This document shows, piece after piece, positions 13,931 through 27,134 of a stretch of DNA of 64,000 bases. Origin of the DNA: Ignelater luminosus (taxonomy: Eukaryota; Arthropoda; Insecta; Coleoptera; Elateridae); assembly GCA_011009095.1 (NCBI GenBank), contig VTPC01090923.1:23113-87112 (forward strand), read 5' to 3'. The notes under the pieces are model-generated. The model saw only the letters and a program-made list of their open reading frames with translations. It was not told the origin of the DNA and did not search any database. Position numbers and translations under genes: made by a program. Each line of letters starts with the position of its first letter. The first letter of the stretch is position 1.

Positions 13931-15250
13931 GCTGGGTGAAATCGGGCTGCTATTTTTTGATTAGTTCCTTTTTTCAATTCTTTTTCAGATCAAAACACAT
14001 TAATAAAATCTGAAAAATACATAGAGTAACCTAAGCTAGCTTAACTGTTCGTTATCAGGTCCTCTGAAATAGTTTTTAAGTGTTTCACTCGCTTTCACTT
14101 TCATTGATGTGTTCTTCACTTATTCTAATTTACTACTAACTGTCTGGCATGCACGATTAGCTCATATGCGACAGATTTGCCGCATGAGATTAAAGTTGGT
14201 TGCTGAGGCGCTGTAAAAACTTGAGGGACTTATATTCACTAGGATATATGTTGATGAGCCTACTCTATCACCTTCCAAACAGATGACTCGCCGCAATGCT
14301 TTCTTAACAGCTGCTGAGTTGGCGGTTGGGATCTCGGTAGTGTTTTGTATTGTAACGGTCTTGACTTTTTGTTAAAGACGTCCGTAGAGTCGGCAAGCTC
14401 TTACTAAAGTTCAGATTGGATCTGTTGTATAGCTGGCTCTCAAAAAACTTACATCCAAAATTTGTTGCTCACCAGAAGTTCGTGCAATTGAGAATCCGGG
14501 GCGATTGAGGTCGTTTTCCTGCCTGACTAGAAATCGACGTAGCTCGGGACAATTATGATTGAGGACAGTGCCTACATTCAAACAGCTCCTTTGGTCTGGC
14601 TAGCTTCACGATCCTGGCCTCAGTTCTCGATGCAAAGGCGCAGTGCTCAGCTATATCCTCTCTCATGAAGATTCTAAATGGGGTGATGAGTTCCAATGCT
14701 TTTGCGTGCTACATATTTTACTAGAAGCTGTTTACGCTTGATAAATTGTGCCACCCATTCAGAGTTACACTTTTCTAGCTTTTTTATAGCAACGTGTCAA
14801 GGTTTTCTATTGTCGTTGTTAGGAGTGCTAAACTGGAAGGTGATCTTAAATGGCAACTGCTTGGCGGAAATGCTCTTGAGGGTGTCAAAGCAGATGTCGA
14901 AGGAATTGCGTTGACTTTCGTGATCAAATTTGGATAGTGCGAAGACACTGGGTGGTGTGCTTGTTGATGATGATCGCTATGTTCGATTTTCAGGTTTCTG
15001 GAAATCTCCTTGTAGACAATGGCGATGATGTCGATAGCGTCTTTTTCAAAGGGTGCTCCACGTTGGGCGCCAATTGTTGCAAGTTTTGAGAACTTAGTAC
15101 AGTTGGATTTTTTTGACACGTCTTGACTTCTGATAGTGTTGTGTAGGATTTGGAAGATATTAGGTGAAATAAAACACATTATAGATGTTGGCAGGCAGCA
15201 CTCTTCAGAACAACGTTCAATTTCTAGAGGAAGAAAGTTTTTCATTCCAT
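13931..15250. other. composite of degenerate repeat sequence, moderately GC-rich
   Basis: Base composition is higher in G+C than the flanks. The stretch near 15090-15180 repeats part of the LINE-like relic at 13770-13850 (shared 'cagttgga..tt...gacac' and 'aggtgaaataaaaca' motifs). A plus-strand 'VWHARLAHMRQIC' reading near 14141-14180 is weakly like a retroelement GAG-pre-integrase segment, but it is too broken to assign. The 153-codon minus-strand frame here has no recognisable domain. Confidence 0.3.
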
Positions 15251-18200
15251 CTCAAGCTATTTAGCGACAAAGATTATTCTTATGGTTTTTCATAAAATGC
15301 ACCGTTTTCGAGTAAAGCGCATTGTATGTAAAATACACAAGTGTGACTTTTGTCATTAAATTGCTTCTAGATTTCGAGAACGACGTAATTGTGTTTTTTA
15401 ATATTTTTTTAAGTGCGTTTGCATTGCCTTAGATCTTGTCTTTTGATGAAGGTGTCCACAATTGAAACTTACATAATAATAGATATCGTAAACATCACAC
15501 TGCAATTTAACAATTTTATTTATTTTAATTTCCCAAAAATCTTGAATTTTCTAACAGATAATGAGTTGTGTTATTTACGTCGTTGTCACTTCTAGCATTT
15601 GAATCTCCTGTATAATAATATTCTTGGATTTTTAACTGTTACACTGTTACACTATTACTGACTTTGTAGAAGACGCCCACTTTGCTGTTATAAAAAGATT
15701 ACAACACTTTTTAAAATTCAAAAATCAATTTCTAAAATCAAAACCCTTTTATAGACCTCCAAAAATATATAAATCATAAAAGGTTATTACATCTTCACTA
15801 TTTATCAGAAATTTTAAGTTTGTATACTTGGATAGGTAACCATAAAACGTCGTTTTACTGTTTGTCGATACAACTCCCGTATGTCCTATATTACACGGAA
15901 CGTGTACCGTTCAAAATCTAATTTTCACTTTATAAATGATTAAAGCTTCTAAGAAGCAAAGTAATCGTAATAAGATAGTTTCACATTTTCCTTTTATTAT
16001 TCCATAGAAATTCTATCATTAAAGTAAAAATTTAAAACCAAATTCAGTTTATTGTAAAGAGGTAAAAGGAGGAGATTCATAAAAAATGATAAAGTGCTGC
16101 ACATAACTAGCAAAAAATTGAAACCTATACTACGGGAACTTCTTTTGAAACTTAATATCCTGTTCATGCTCTCTTAGGTCCTACAGATAGTTGTTGTTTC
16201 TGCTTTTTTTTGTTTTATCTCTATTCGCAGATAAGTTTTGTAGGAGTTTGATGATTAATTTAGTACCAAGCACGTGATTGCACGCTGTTAAAGAGGGAAT
16301 GAGATGAATAGACGACGACACAGTTTAATTAATTTGCGTTTGCTCTGCCTTTTGAACCATACAGTTACAGGACATGAAGTGGTGTTCAAAGCAGTCCAAA
16401 CATATAAATGTAACGCAAGATGTAGTTTGCGAACTTAATGATTAAATTATTAAGTAAGTGATTTAGGAGAAAGACTTCCTCATTAATATGGAAAGAACTC
16501 TTTGTTTTGGAGTTTACAATATTAAATCGAACAATGAACTTCCATCTTCTTAATGAAACATAATTGGGTAACAAATTGTTATCTGCAATTTCTTAATAGT
16601 GGGGAAGTTAGACTAAATAGTCTTTTGTTATATTCACTTTTCATTGCTGTGAAGCTTAAAACTAGGATTTTACTAAAGTTGATTTGTCTTTGTAACACTG
16701 CAGACCCTACAGAGGGTAATTATTAAACGTGATTATATCTGAAATAAATCAGATTTAGGAAAATACACCCACACACTTAAGGTATGTAATTTGTAACGTC
16801 TAATTTCAAACTTCAACCAAACATCATGCTAATAAGAACATTTCGTGTAACCTAAAGTAAGAAATAACAGCCCACATCTTGCTTTAAATCAGATATACAG
16901 TGTGGTCAAAATTCTAAACACACCATGGGTATTTCTAAAACTAAAATAAATGCAACATTTTTATCATAAAGTCAACAAGTATATAGTATTTTCCTGTTTA
17001 GCAGTATGTATGACTAGAGTTCTAAAGGTCACTAATATCCTAGATCAAGATAGCAATTTTCGAAATTGTCACTACCCTAATGGATTTTCTACACGAAAAA
17101 TAAAAAGATCCAGATAAACTCAAAAGTTAGAAAACTGACTATATCTGAGTGATAACACAACAGGTTGCTCATAAATAATTGAAATTGAAAAGTAAAAAAA
17201 AACTTACCACGACTTCCCCGCTGTTATGCAGATCTGCACGCAGAGGCGGAACCAGCTGTAACAAACCTAGTTTACTAAAGCACACTTTTAAATTTGCGTT
17301 CCAAGTTTAGTTAAATAATGATCAACAACAAAAGTTATAAGAAATAAAAAATAAAAAAATTAACAATCAGCAATACAAATAATTCCAAAGATGACAATGT
17401 GATTGTGATCGATAAAGAAAATTTCATATTTTACGATAATAGGTTAAAATATATCTTATTTAAGGTTTCCATATCCGTGATTTAAAAAATTATAAAGTCT
17501 ACCCGGATGAATCTTCAGGTTTCCATGGACCATTTTCTGTACGACCTGTCCATATCAATTAGATCCCAATATTTGCAAGGTGTTGAATTAATAATAAATT
17601 ACAGGCTGAACTCCATAATTCCAGGAGTTCAAGAAAATCTAACGAAATCGGTTTCTTGAATCTCGTTAGAAAAAAACTCATCAACACCAACGTTGAAAAA
17701 ATAAGGGAAAAGGAAAAACTTACCCCAATCTGTAGTGAGGAAACTTCACCTCTCACTATAATTAGAAAGGCCCCACAGGTTTACCTGGAACAAACAAAAG
17801 AACCACTACTGCAACCTACTCGATAAGTCGCTCAACCAATCCGGGCATCACAAAGTAAATTCGGCATGAAAAATTTGAAACGCTTATCAAAGAAGAAAAA
17901 ATGAAATCTCTATTAGAATTTAGTTTATGAACCAGGCAGCAGAAAATAGGAAGATGATGATAACTAGCATTAACCACAAGATCTGGTCATGTATTTATTC
18001 CACACGCAAGGGTGCAAAGAACTTAATTTAATAAAACTCACAAAGAAATCTTAGTTACAAATTATAACTCCTACTAAGCTGACATAACACAATCCACATT
18101 GCTAACCAGATCATAAGATTAAACCTAAATATCAACGAACAAGTTTCAAAATCCTGCAATAAGAAAATAAATTCGACGTTGAAAACAATTTTTTTTTAAA

Positions 18201-19280
18201 TTTAGAAGCTAGAAAAAAATAATCAACCTATCAGTGTGAACTCACAATAAGTACCAAAGAAAAACCTCTTCAACTAGAGAAGACTACAAAAAAAATATAA
18301 GATCACACCGATAACACCGATTAAGTACCATACATGTAACGGAAACAAAAAGTGAACGTTACAACGTCTACAGTGTCCGTTAGTCTTTAAAGAAAATGAA
18401 GTTAATCTTCGAAAAAGAAAACGTTGAAAAAGTCACCACGACTTGTGATTGCAAAAATTGGAGAAAAGTGTCTGCGTTAATTAAAATAAAAAATTGAATT
18501 CTTCAAAGATTTTTCTCTGTTAAATTGTTTTACTATTTATACCTACTAATAATAATTGCTTAATTAACACTTAAACGATTTCTCGTTAGCTTAATCTTAA
18601 ATTGGTTCTTACAAAATGTTTTTCAACTGACGCAATAGTATACCCGCGAGTCCAGCAAAAAAAGTATGTTGGTAGTACTTAGAAACAATATAATCCTAAA
18701 AAAAGGATGTAACTGCGGGCAAGTCCTAATTGATACATTGAAAAGGAGATGCGATTACCATGCACTCAGCATTCGCTTTATTACACGGACTTTAAGGCAA
18801 CATGGGACAAATAAATTTAGAGGTTACTGTTTCAGAATTAAATCGTTTTAGGATATTTGATTTCATTTTTTAAACAATACCTATCTTAACATTAACATTA
18901 ATAATGCAACACAGCTGCTAACGAATTCATCAATTGTAATAATATTATAATTTTCTCTATTATTGTTAAACACAATTTCTGTATTTGGTTACCCAAAAAG
19001 TCTTTTTGTTTTGTTACTAAGCTAGGGATAATATCGTCATTTATTTTTATGTACGGTTGTACACGTTATAGGTGAGTCAAGTCTATACCAACGCCAACGG
19101 TATCAACTTTATTCACTCATTATCATTTGTTTCTATCCGCGCTGTGAACATTGTGGTCGTGCGCTGTCTAGCGTGAAAAGCTACACTTATATGTACACAA
19201 AGCAACATAACCTAACGAAAAAATGTAAAACAATGCTTTAACTACGGCGTAAATCGCGTAAAATATTGTACAAAAAAAAA
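15251..19280. other. AT-rich intergenic DNA
   Basis: Nothing coding was recognised. A solitary transposon-like end (ACAGTGTGGTCAAAATTC near 16902) lacks a visible partner. Confidence 0.45.
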
Positions 19281-19282
19281 CT

Positions 19283-19379
19283 AATGTGCAAGGATCGAAT
19301 AGTTGTTGCGTAATGCGATGTAACAATTCATACAACACTGAAACTGTGAAGTTTTATTTATTTCCAAGAAAAACGGGTG
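19283..19379 (+). pseudogene. THAP-type zinc-finger fragment
   Basis: The frame starting at 19283 reads ...NSCCVMRCNNSYN... and then VKFYLFPRK. This is the start of a THAP domain: the first two zinc cysteines, then the conserved F-(Y/H)-x-FP motif. There is no initiator ATG in frame, and the expected downstream Trp, Cys and His ligands are not seen. A GT donor-like site follows at 19380 and an acceptor-like AG at 19453-19454, but the joined frame soon stops. It is most likely a broken exon of a THAP gene or THAP-bearing transposon. Confidence 0.4.
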
Positions 19380-19559
19380 GTTAGTATTTTATAAATTGCA
19401 TTGATGTAGTTTCATTATTCGTTCTTGATTCTCAATGTCTTTGTTTTTCTTTAGAATATTGTCGTAAACTCTGTCGCTAGAGGCGCTGATGTTGGAAATC
19501 TGCACAAAACGATTACTGCTCTTGATGCATTTCGATACAACTTTATGTTCTAGCAATAA

Positions 19560-21860
19560 GGACAAAACGTTCTATTGTTAGTCTTTGAAATCAAATTGGA
19601 TGAAATCTTTTCTTTGTGAAGGGGAAAATCTTTTAGTTTCCGTGAGAGAGTATACTCATTTCTTTGATTCCTGTGGCAATTATATATATCAACTTCATCG
19701 CAAAGTACATTCCATGTATGCTTTTTTGATCTTCTAATTACTCTTTAAAGAGCATTTCTGCATTCTTTGTGAATCTCCATTTTTCTGTCTTTACTTAGGT
19801 TTGGATCTCCATTCGCTCTTGTTAGTTTTCCTTTAGCCCTCAGACTATATTTTCTCAACTCTCGTATTTCTTCGTTTCACCAAGATGTAGCTCTAAGTAT
19901 AGTGTTAACTTTTCTTTTTTAATATGCGGTTGTAAGCATATTCTATTACTTTTTTTAGCTCCATAGTAGTGTGCGTAAATGTAAGTCATTCTATCACTCT
20001 TTCTATTTCTCTAAAAGCTGCCTCTCTTTCCAATCCAATCGTTTGTTTCTTCCTATCTTGAGTTTTTTTCTTATTTCCATAACATCAATGTAAAAAACTT
20101 TTCTGATAGTTTAGGTTTTTCTCGTCCTCTATAGAGCCCAGCAAAGACCAAAATATTTAGGCTCGGCTCCGACTGAGAGTAAACTTCAAGGAACCTGAAA
20201 AAAATCCGGTAACTTCCGATCCGATTGTGCCTGGAAAGCCTGACAGATTTTTAAACTGGGACCCGCACAAAGATTCGACCAAGAAATCCAACCTGTGCAG
20301 GCTTCTACGGTACAGTAGAAAACTCCTCCGCTTCAGTTTAGTATAAAACTAATGCCAGTCTCAGTCCATACGAAAGCAACGTCTATCTGACTCAGTAAAG
20401 AAAAAGTTCTCAATCCGTCGCAGTAAAAAATCCTTCTTTTCGGTTCAGTATGAAAATAATGATTGTCCGGCTCGGTACGGAAATAACGACTGTTGAAGTC
20501 AGTACGACAATCTTTCGGTTTGGTTCAGTACAAAAACAACTCGTCCGACTGACTCGGTAAGCTTGACAGGTTCGACAAGCCCGAACAACTTGACATGGCC
20601 AAAAAGCGCGACCCACCAGACTTGAAAGATCCGACAAGCCCAAAGTAAAGACGCGCAAACCTCGATGAGTCGGGCCAAGGCTCAGTGATGAATTCTTAAA
20701 AGCTTTGGGCCGAGTCGCACAAAGGCCCAACTAAAAGACCTGGCCCATACAGGTCTGTAGTCCTCTAGGTGCCACTTTATGATGTGCCTTGCGAAATTCG
20801 ATGAGCACATTGTGATATCAACAAAAGAGGCATCACTGTTTGTTTCGAAAACGAGCATTTGTTCAATAGAATGTAGTCTGTTGCGCTTCTGTCTTCGCAT
20901 AGATAAACCCAGCTAAAGACTTTAGCATTTAGGTCGTTCCCTATAAAGAGCTTCTTATGTTTCTTAACGTCCTCGCTTAATTCGCTTAGATATTGTTTAA
21001 AAACTGTTTAAAACATGAGTATATTATCATTTCGTCTGCCTCTATCTATCTGCATCTTTTTTTCCTGTATTTCTATTTCACTATTTTCCTCACATATGCT
21101 CTACTTACTGCTTTATCAGTGGTATGGCCAATCTCTATTCTGCCATATTTTCTTGCGATTTTATTCAGAGTTATGTTTAGGCCAATTCTGTCTCCGAGTC
21201 ATAATAATTCCGTACAGTCACTAATGATTCTATTTGTCAATACACTACAGATAATTTTCCCCGGCTCGAATTTTTCTTCTTTTAATAGTCATTGATTGTT
21301 GTTTGTTTGTTTGATTCTCTTCAATATTTTATTGTTCTGTTCTTCACTTATTTTCATTATGATTATTTGTCATGGTCTTTGACAATCTAACAATATTTAT
21401 ATATTTTTTCCGGCCAGTCCAGTTCTATAACATTCTGTCCTCACCGAGTCGTATTTATCAGTAATTTATCTCTCTGGCGCTATTTGTTTAAAGTTTGCGT
21501 GTTTATATTTATTTATAGTTCTCTCATAACTTTCATTTATTATAAGATTGACAATCTCTTTGATTGATTTGTTATCAAATTGGCAAGCGTTTCTATCTTT
21601 CTATTATGTTTCTTTTATCTTTTGTTTTGATGTTGACTTCTTCCTTTCTTCTCATTTTCTAGCTTCTCTGCTGTCTCAGTTGGGTCTTTCTTTCCTTCAG
21701 TGTCCATTTTACTGATTGAGTGTGTCATGGTCCTTGGAGGCGAAATTCTTGCCCATCTACAAATCGATACAAAGAGGCTTCTTTCCACCCCTACATATTC
21801 TATTTGAGAATATCTTGTTTTTGGTGATGCCAAGTTGCTTCCCCTTCCCAAAATTGAAGA
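19560..21860 (-). mobile_element. R1/Jockey-type LINE relic (endonuclease and linker region)
   Basis: Read on the minus strand from high to low coordinates: a lysine-rich ORF1-like or linker stretch (21851-21615); an endonuclease-like segment with a 'GNDLNAKVFSW' version of the GDFNAK motif (about 20945-20910); an ASFVDITMCSSNFARHIIKW segment (near 20835-20775) that fits the conserved 'S-x-x-D-x-T' end of the endonuclease; then a basic linker with a 'WxNEEIRELRKYSLRAK' pattern near 19870-19820. Order and motifs fit a non-LTR retrotransposon. Numerous stops show decay. The GC-rich repeat patch at 20160-20740 interrupts it. Confidence 0.55.
20150..20740. repeat. GC-rich patch with diverged ~35-bp tandem repeats
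   Basis: Between about 20340 and 20580 a motif of the type 'CGG(C/T)TCGGTACGAAAATAACGACTG' recurs with strong divergence at roughly 35-bp spacing (near 20440, 20468, 20500, 20525 and 20560). The G+C content is clearly above the ~30% of the surroundings. On both sides the sequence resembles LINE endonuclease or linker sequence, so the patch looks inserted. Its ends share a 'CCCAGC-AAAGAC...TTTAGG' motif (near 20132 and 20910). Confidence 0.5.
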
Positions 21861-22442
21861 GGTAAAAAGCGAAGAAGTTGATTAATTCTCGTTTCTTGAT
21901 AGCGTCGGGGTCTGAAGAAAACTTGAATTAAAGCAATAGTGCTGTGATAGAAAACTAGGGAGGTGTCACCGCTATACTTGCTAGGTGCAAGCCCTTAAGT
22001 TGAATTGGATGAAATCTGCACCAAGCTAAAAGGAAAAGTTTATTTTGTAAACATATTGAGTATCTAATGTGGACATGTTCCATAAATTTAGAAATTTTTG
22101 GACCAAGCCATAACTGAATAACAATCGTTTTTTTGTTTTTAACCAGCAACTTTATTACTTGGAGTTATGTGAGAGGGCAAATGTGCCAAACTTTTTGATT
22201 GTTTCGCTAAGAATTTGAATCTTGAATTAAACAAGAACAATTAGAAGTTAATTATTTAATTTCTAGTGTTGACTATGAGGTATAAAATGGCTTTAAAAAT
22301 TGCGTGAAAAACAAACGGTGTAGGAATAAGTTCCTTAAAGCTTTGGGCATCTTAGAAGAGTGACAAGAATACTTTAAGTACTTACTTTGTACTTTCTGGG
22401 TTTGCGTCACTACATGATGCCTATTGAGCCTTAATGCGACTA
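21861..22442. other. no feature recognised
   Basis: AT-rich sequence without a supported gene or bounded repeat. Confidence 0.4.
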
Positions 22443-22444
22443 TA

Positions 22445-22863
22445 CAGTGTGTCCCAGATAAGGATGCACAGCATGGGGATCTTGAAAACGATAAGAGATA
22501 CAGCATCGGTTAAATGGGATGAAAGTTAGCTATTTATAGGAACTTTTTGTTGGCGTTTGCAAAATCTAGATATCTTGGATAGTTTCAGAGATATTTTAAA
22601 AAAAGTAGATTTCTCGATTTTTGTTATTATTTTTTCTTTCCTTTATTTGAAGAGATATCGGAAAACTAAAACCAGTTTGCCATTGCCACTTCTTGTTCTC
22701 TATTAAAATACGCTATCTCTGAAGCTATCCAAGATATCTAGATTTTGCAAACGCCAACAAAAAGGTCATATAAATAGCCAACTTTCATCCCATTTAATTG
22801 ATCCTGTATCTTTTACCGTTTCCAAGATTCCCATGCTGTGCATCCTTATATTGGACACACTGT
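22445..22863. mobile_element. fold-back MITE with TA target duplication
   Basis: The element begins CAGTGTGTCC and ends GGACACACTG, flanked by TA on both sides (22443-22444 and 22864-22865). The arms stay complementary for well over 150 bp: the 'GGATGCACAGCATGGG' side matches 'CCCATGCTGTGCATCC', and 'TTGTTGGCGTTTGCAAAATC' matches its reverse complement near 22742-22761. Nearly the whole element can form a hairpin. TA flanks and CAG termini suggest Tc1/mariner mobilisation. It carries no coding sequence. Confidence 0.85.
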
Positions 22864-22865
22864 AT

Positions 22866-25800
22866 ATACAAGAATCATCAAGAAAATGATAATGGTCTAT
22901 CAAGCTATTTATTACATAATCATACTTTCCACTTGGGATTTTTCACAGCTACTGATAGAATAGGAGGAGTTATGTAACATGAATAAAATCTAACTAAAAA
23001 TTATTTAAAATCGCACTGTTTATTTATCAGAACAAACAGTTCCGGGATAAGAAGAAATTATCATTTTTATAATTAAAAATTCAGTTTAATTCGGTCATTA
23101 TGGTGATGCTTAATGAGTAAAGAACTTTTCAAAATCGTAATACTCTGTATGATATCGATTTTCATTTGCTTCACATTTCAATCTTTTAATAAAAAGTAAA
23201 AAAAATTAAAATCTAATCGAAATGATCTATCTAAGCTATTGGTTCAAACATACAGCATTAAAGTAAATACGTGGAATTTATATTCGAGATTTTGTTCAAA
23301 AGAAAGTAAAAGGAATACTGAGAAATAACCCTACAACATCTCCTGTTGCGCGTTACGCGCTGGTTTTATTATTTTGAGATTCTTCTCCCACTTGACCTAT
23401 TTAATGAAATTATCACTATGTGGTGACACTGTTTCGAAAAATTGTTCACGTAACTTAAACGTTACTTTTCAGCTTGAATGTCGACTTTGTACTTTAAACG
23501 TTGCGTCTGCCGGTTAAGGTAATTTATGAACGTGCCTGCTGCTAATTGGATCTTAAAACGGATTTATTTTTCGTGTTCGAACATTCGGTAGCGAGCAATT
23601 TGGGTAATAAAGAAATGCAATTATTAACACTAAGGGTAAAATTGAAATAAAACTAGCCGATGATTGGATTAACCTCGTTAATTCTTTTAATTTAGTATTG
23701 CTGGTTTTTAGAACAAAGCTATCACTAATTAACAATCAAGATTTTGTGATGTGTCATTTTCGAGTAAAATTGAATTTTCTGAAAAAATCTTAAATGCATG
23801 ATTTTATATAATTTGATTTTATTACTGGCAGTATCATAGCACGCAGTTATGATTTACGGTAAGGTACGTACGAAAAAATTACATTAAACCATACCTATCG
23901 ATTCGTTTCGAAATTTTAACAAAATCGCTTCAACTACCGCCTATACAACACCGAAAAATTATCAAGTTTCTCTTGTGGTTTAGGGATAATAGTAGCGAAA
24001 GCTCCAATTTTATTAGCTCGTGGGCTTGTGGCTACATCCCCTCGGCTACGCGATATTTATAGGAGGACCACAATTAAGCATCTCGATATAAATACCTTTA
24101 TCTCAAATAAAAAATTAATTGGAAACTTTTAGAGGCGAAACGTTGAGTTTTCTAACGCTAATTTACCGTTCATCAAGGGACTTCCAGACGTCTTGAGAAA
24201 CTTTGGAAACTTTGATTTGTGGTTGACTGAGTAAGTGAGAACACATTAATCATTTATATCTAGTATATCTACCTACATTTAGTAGCTTATAGCTTACTGA
24301 CGAATTAAATTCTGCTAAAACACTTTCAGAATGAATCAAATCTAACATACGGGCACGCAATCATTTTCCCTCATTAAAGAACGAACGCTCTCTTATTATT
24401 TGCCTCATTGTTTGTAATCGTTTACATGAGTTTTGTTGAATTTAAAACTTAATACGGGATATAATCCCAAGCCTAATGAACCTTAAATCCTTCTGTGTTA
24501 AGATTCGTCACAACCACTGAAGCGACTTTATATTTAACTTTACTACAAGTCGTGACAATAAAGGCTTTAATTAAAGTTCCCACTGACAACTACTTGTTTA
24601 ACTTCTCTTTCTTTACTAGAACCTGTACATCTTTTAATACATATTTAATTATGCCGATTAGAATTTTCCAACAAAATTAAATTTTTATTTGCTTAACGGT
24701 TTTCCATCTCGAAATAGCGCGTCATCATGATCATCCGATTTGAATTGAATCCCATACAATTGAATTTTTATTTTTATTAACATTAGTTGAGAATGTAAGC
24801 TAGAAGTAATCCTAAAACATGACCAAAGCAAAAGCAAACAGGGATGTTATTTTTAAATTACCACTATAAACAGTTTTAATTATAAATTCTGTTAAAACTC
24901 AATACAACCCTTATGGAATTTACATGTATCAACACTTTCATAACCTCAAAAAAAGTGTTGGTTTATACATTAGAACGCGCTTTAAAGCTTAAACTAAAAT
25001 GCGATATACTTTTTTATAAATGTCTTATAATCTAAAATTGTTTGAAATTAGCAATTTGGATTAATGTCAATAAGTATATATTGTGTAATTAATTTTATAA
25101 GAGCGAAGCTGTTTTGACGAGAGAAGATTATAATAAGATATAAGCAGTCGAGAATATAATTGACTTTAATAAGACTTGATTTTCCAAATTTACATTTTAT
25201 TCTCTTTCCAGTATACACTAAGCTAAATAAAACTGAACATTTAATGAGAGATTATCCTATTTATGAATGAGGATACTACATTACGTTGTGAAATGTAACA
25301 CAATATTTATTTACGTTATCTAGAGTGCTGTGCTTCTTTCAAAATTAATGCTTTCAGAATAAATTAATTATCTTATTTTGTAATTCGAATCAATTAATCT
25401 AGACGTCTTTATAAAAAGCATCTTTTGTTTTGTATTATTTTGTTTTCGTCTTTAATGGTGGTATGAAGAAATAAAATGAATAAATTCTTATCAAAAATAT
25501 TAATTTAGGGTTGGAGTAATTTAAAAACGGAAACGTCTGTTTAGGACAAAAACAACAAAAACGCACAAGAAAGGAAACGCATGACAGGATAAAAAACTGC
25601 CTCGACAATCAACCACAGAAAATCTGAAATTCCCTAAAATCACATAAAAAGGAGTAAACATCAGACGGATAATATTAAATACAGAACGCATTGTTTTATT
25701 TAAGAAGGATAAAAATTCTGGAGAAAAACAAAATGCGAAGGTAGACTACAGGATAATAACCAAAATAAATAAATATTTAAAATTGTGGTTCTCGGTGTTG

Positions 25801-26379
25801 TCCTACTTGTTTGTCAAGAAGAAAAAATAATATTGCATTACCTTCCACTTAAAAACTCTTAAGAAAAAAGATATACAGAGTGATTCGAATTAGAGTTTCA
25901 ATATTAAAATCTCGCTTATTAAAATCTCCAATTTTTGGTTTGGAAATATATTGTGACGGACATAAATTTTGCATCCGAATTTATAGAATAGAAAATTGAA
26001 GGCATGACCTTCACATATTACTACTTATAATATAAAATAATATTAATACAATGTAACATAAGACTGTGTTATAACTGAAACGGTTTTTTATCTTTTTATC
26101 TTTCTGCTTATACACTTGTTAGATTGCTTGAAAATACATCAAGCACTTTAACAAGCCTGATGCACTTACAAGTTTGATTTTCTTATCATTTTTATTTTAT
26201 AAAAACATTTAAACATTTACTTTAACGTTCTTTAAACCTGTATATGTTTCGACTCGACTGCATTTACTTCATCTTAATTTATTTTGTTGAATGTACATAT
26301 ATTTTCCAACGTTGATCAAAATAAAACAATTCTTATTCTTTTTGTGACTCTTATTATCATTAATTGAGGTTTTAGCTTT
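22866..26379. other. AT-rich intergenic DNA
   Basis: No gene was recognised. A lone transposon-like end (ATACAGAGTGATTCG) lies near 25872. The remaining open frames are short and lack splice or domain support. Confidence 0.45.
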
Positions 26380-26399
26380 TAATTCAATTAATTCATTAA

Positions 26400-27110
26400 A
26401 TGAGTTGCTCTTCAAAGGATCAACTACACTAGCCCAATGTCATATTTCGCCTATGAAACGCATATAGAGTTTGGCAATTCATCGGGCCACCTACGGTGAC
26501 TCAGTCCGAACTTTGTCTTTTATTAACCTTCTTAAGAGAGCTAAATCGGAACACAGGCCTGAGTTGATTCTTTTTTAATTTTTTTACAAGAGCTAAATAC
26601 AAATAGGTGTCTGGCTTCGCCAACCAACAGCTTACCTGCGGTGGCCCAAAATGTCCTTTAATGGAGCGTCCTCCAATGTGCCACCTTTAATGACCCAGCG
26701 TCAGGTTTTGTCTTCTATTAAACTTCTTAAGAGGGATAAATTGGAACGCAGGTTCGGCTATATTCCTTTTTAACCTTTTCTAAAAGAGCTAAATACAGAT
26801 AAGTGTCGGGTTTTGCCAACTAATAACTTACCTGCGGTGATCCAAAATGGCTCCAAGTCCTTCAATAGAGCATCTTCCAAAGTGTCACCTTTACTGGCCC
26901 AATGTCAGGTTTTGCCTTCTATCAACCTTTTTAAGAAAGCTAAATTTGACTCGAATTAGGTTTGATCTTTGTACGAGGCAACTGCGGTGGCCCAAGATTG
27001 GGCTTTGCTTTCAACTGTCCTTGGAAGAGCTAAATACGAACGCTAGTAGGGCTGGACTGTCCAAATATCCACCTGTTTATTTGGCTTCAACCTCAATTAA
27101 CCTGTTTAAA
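26400..27110. repeat. degenerate ~200-bp tandem repeat array
   Basis: Three or more diverged units follow one another. The submotif 'TTAA(C/A)CTTCTTAAGAG(A/G)G' recurs near 26523, 26719 and 26926. The submotif 'AAGAGCTAAATAC' followed by 'GCCAACYAA' and 'CTTACCTGCGGTG' recurs near 26586 and 26782, with related forms near 26980 and 27025. Each unit itself seems built from a shorter 'AAGAGCTAAAT' module. The 95-codon open frame at 26847-27134 lies inside the array and is probably a by-product. Confidence 0.65.
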
Positions 27111-27134
27111 ATTGATGTTTTCATCTCTCAATAA

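Noticed and set aside
14141..14700. Possible Ty1/copia retrotransposon
   Set aside because: Only one short WHARLAHM-like reading; the integrase and reverse-transcriptase motifs expected next could not be followed.
14784..15245. 153-codon minus-strand frame
   Set aside because: It overlaps retroelement-like repeat sequence on the other strand and shows no domain.
23824..23870. 'CTGGCAGTATCATAGCACG' resembling the 5' end of U4 snRNA
   Set aside because: Similarity is limited to about 15 bases; no Sm site or 3' stem-loop follows.
26847..27134. 95-codon frame
   Set aside because: It lies wholly within a degenerate tandem repeat and is explained by it.
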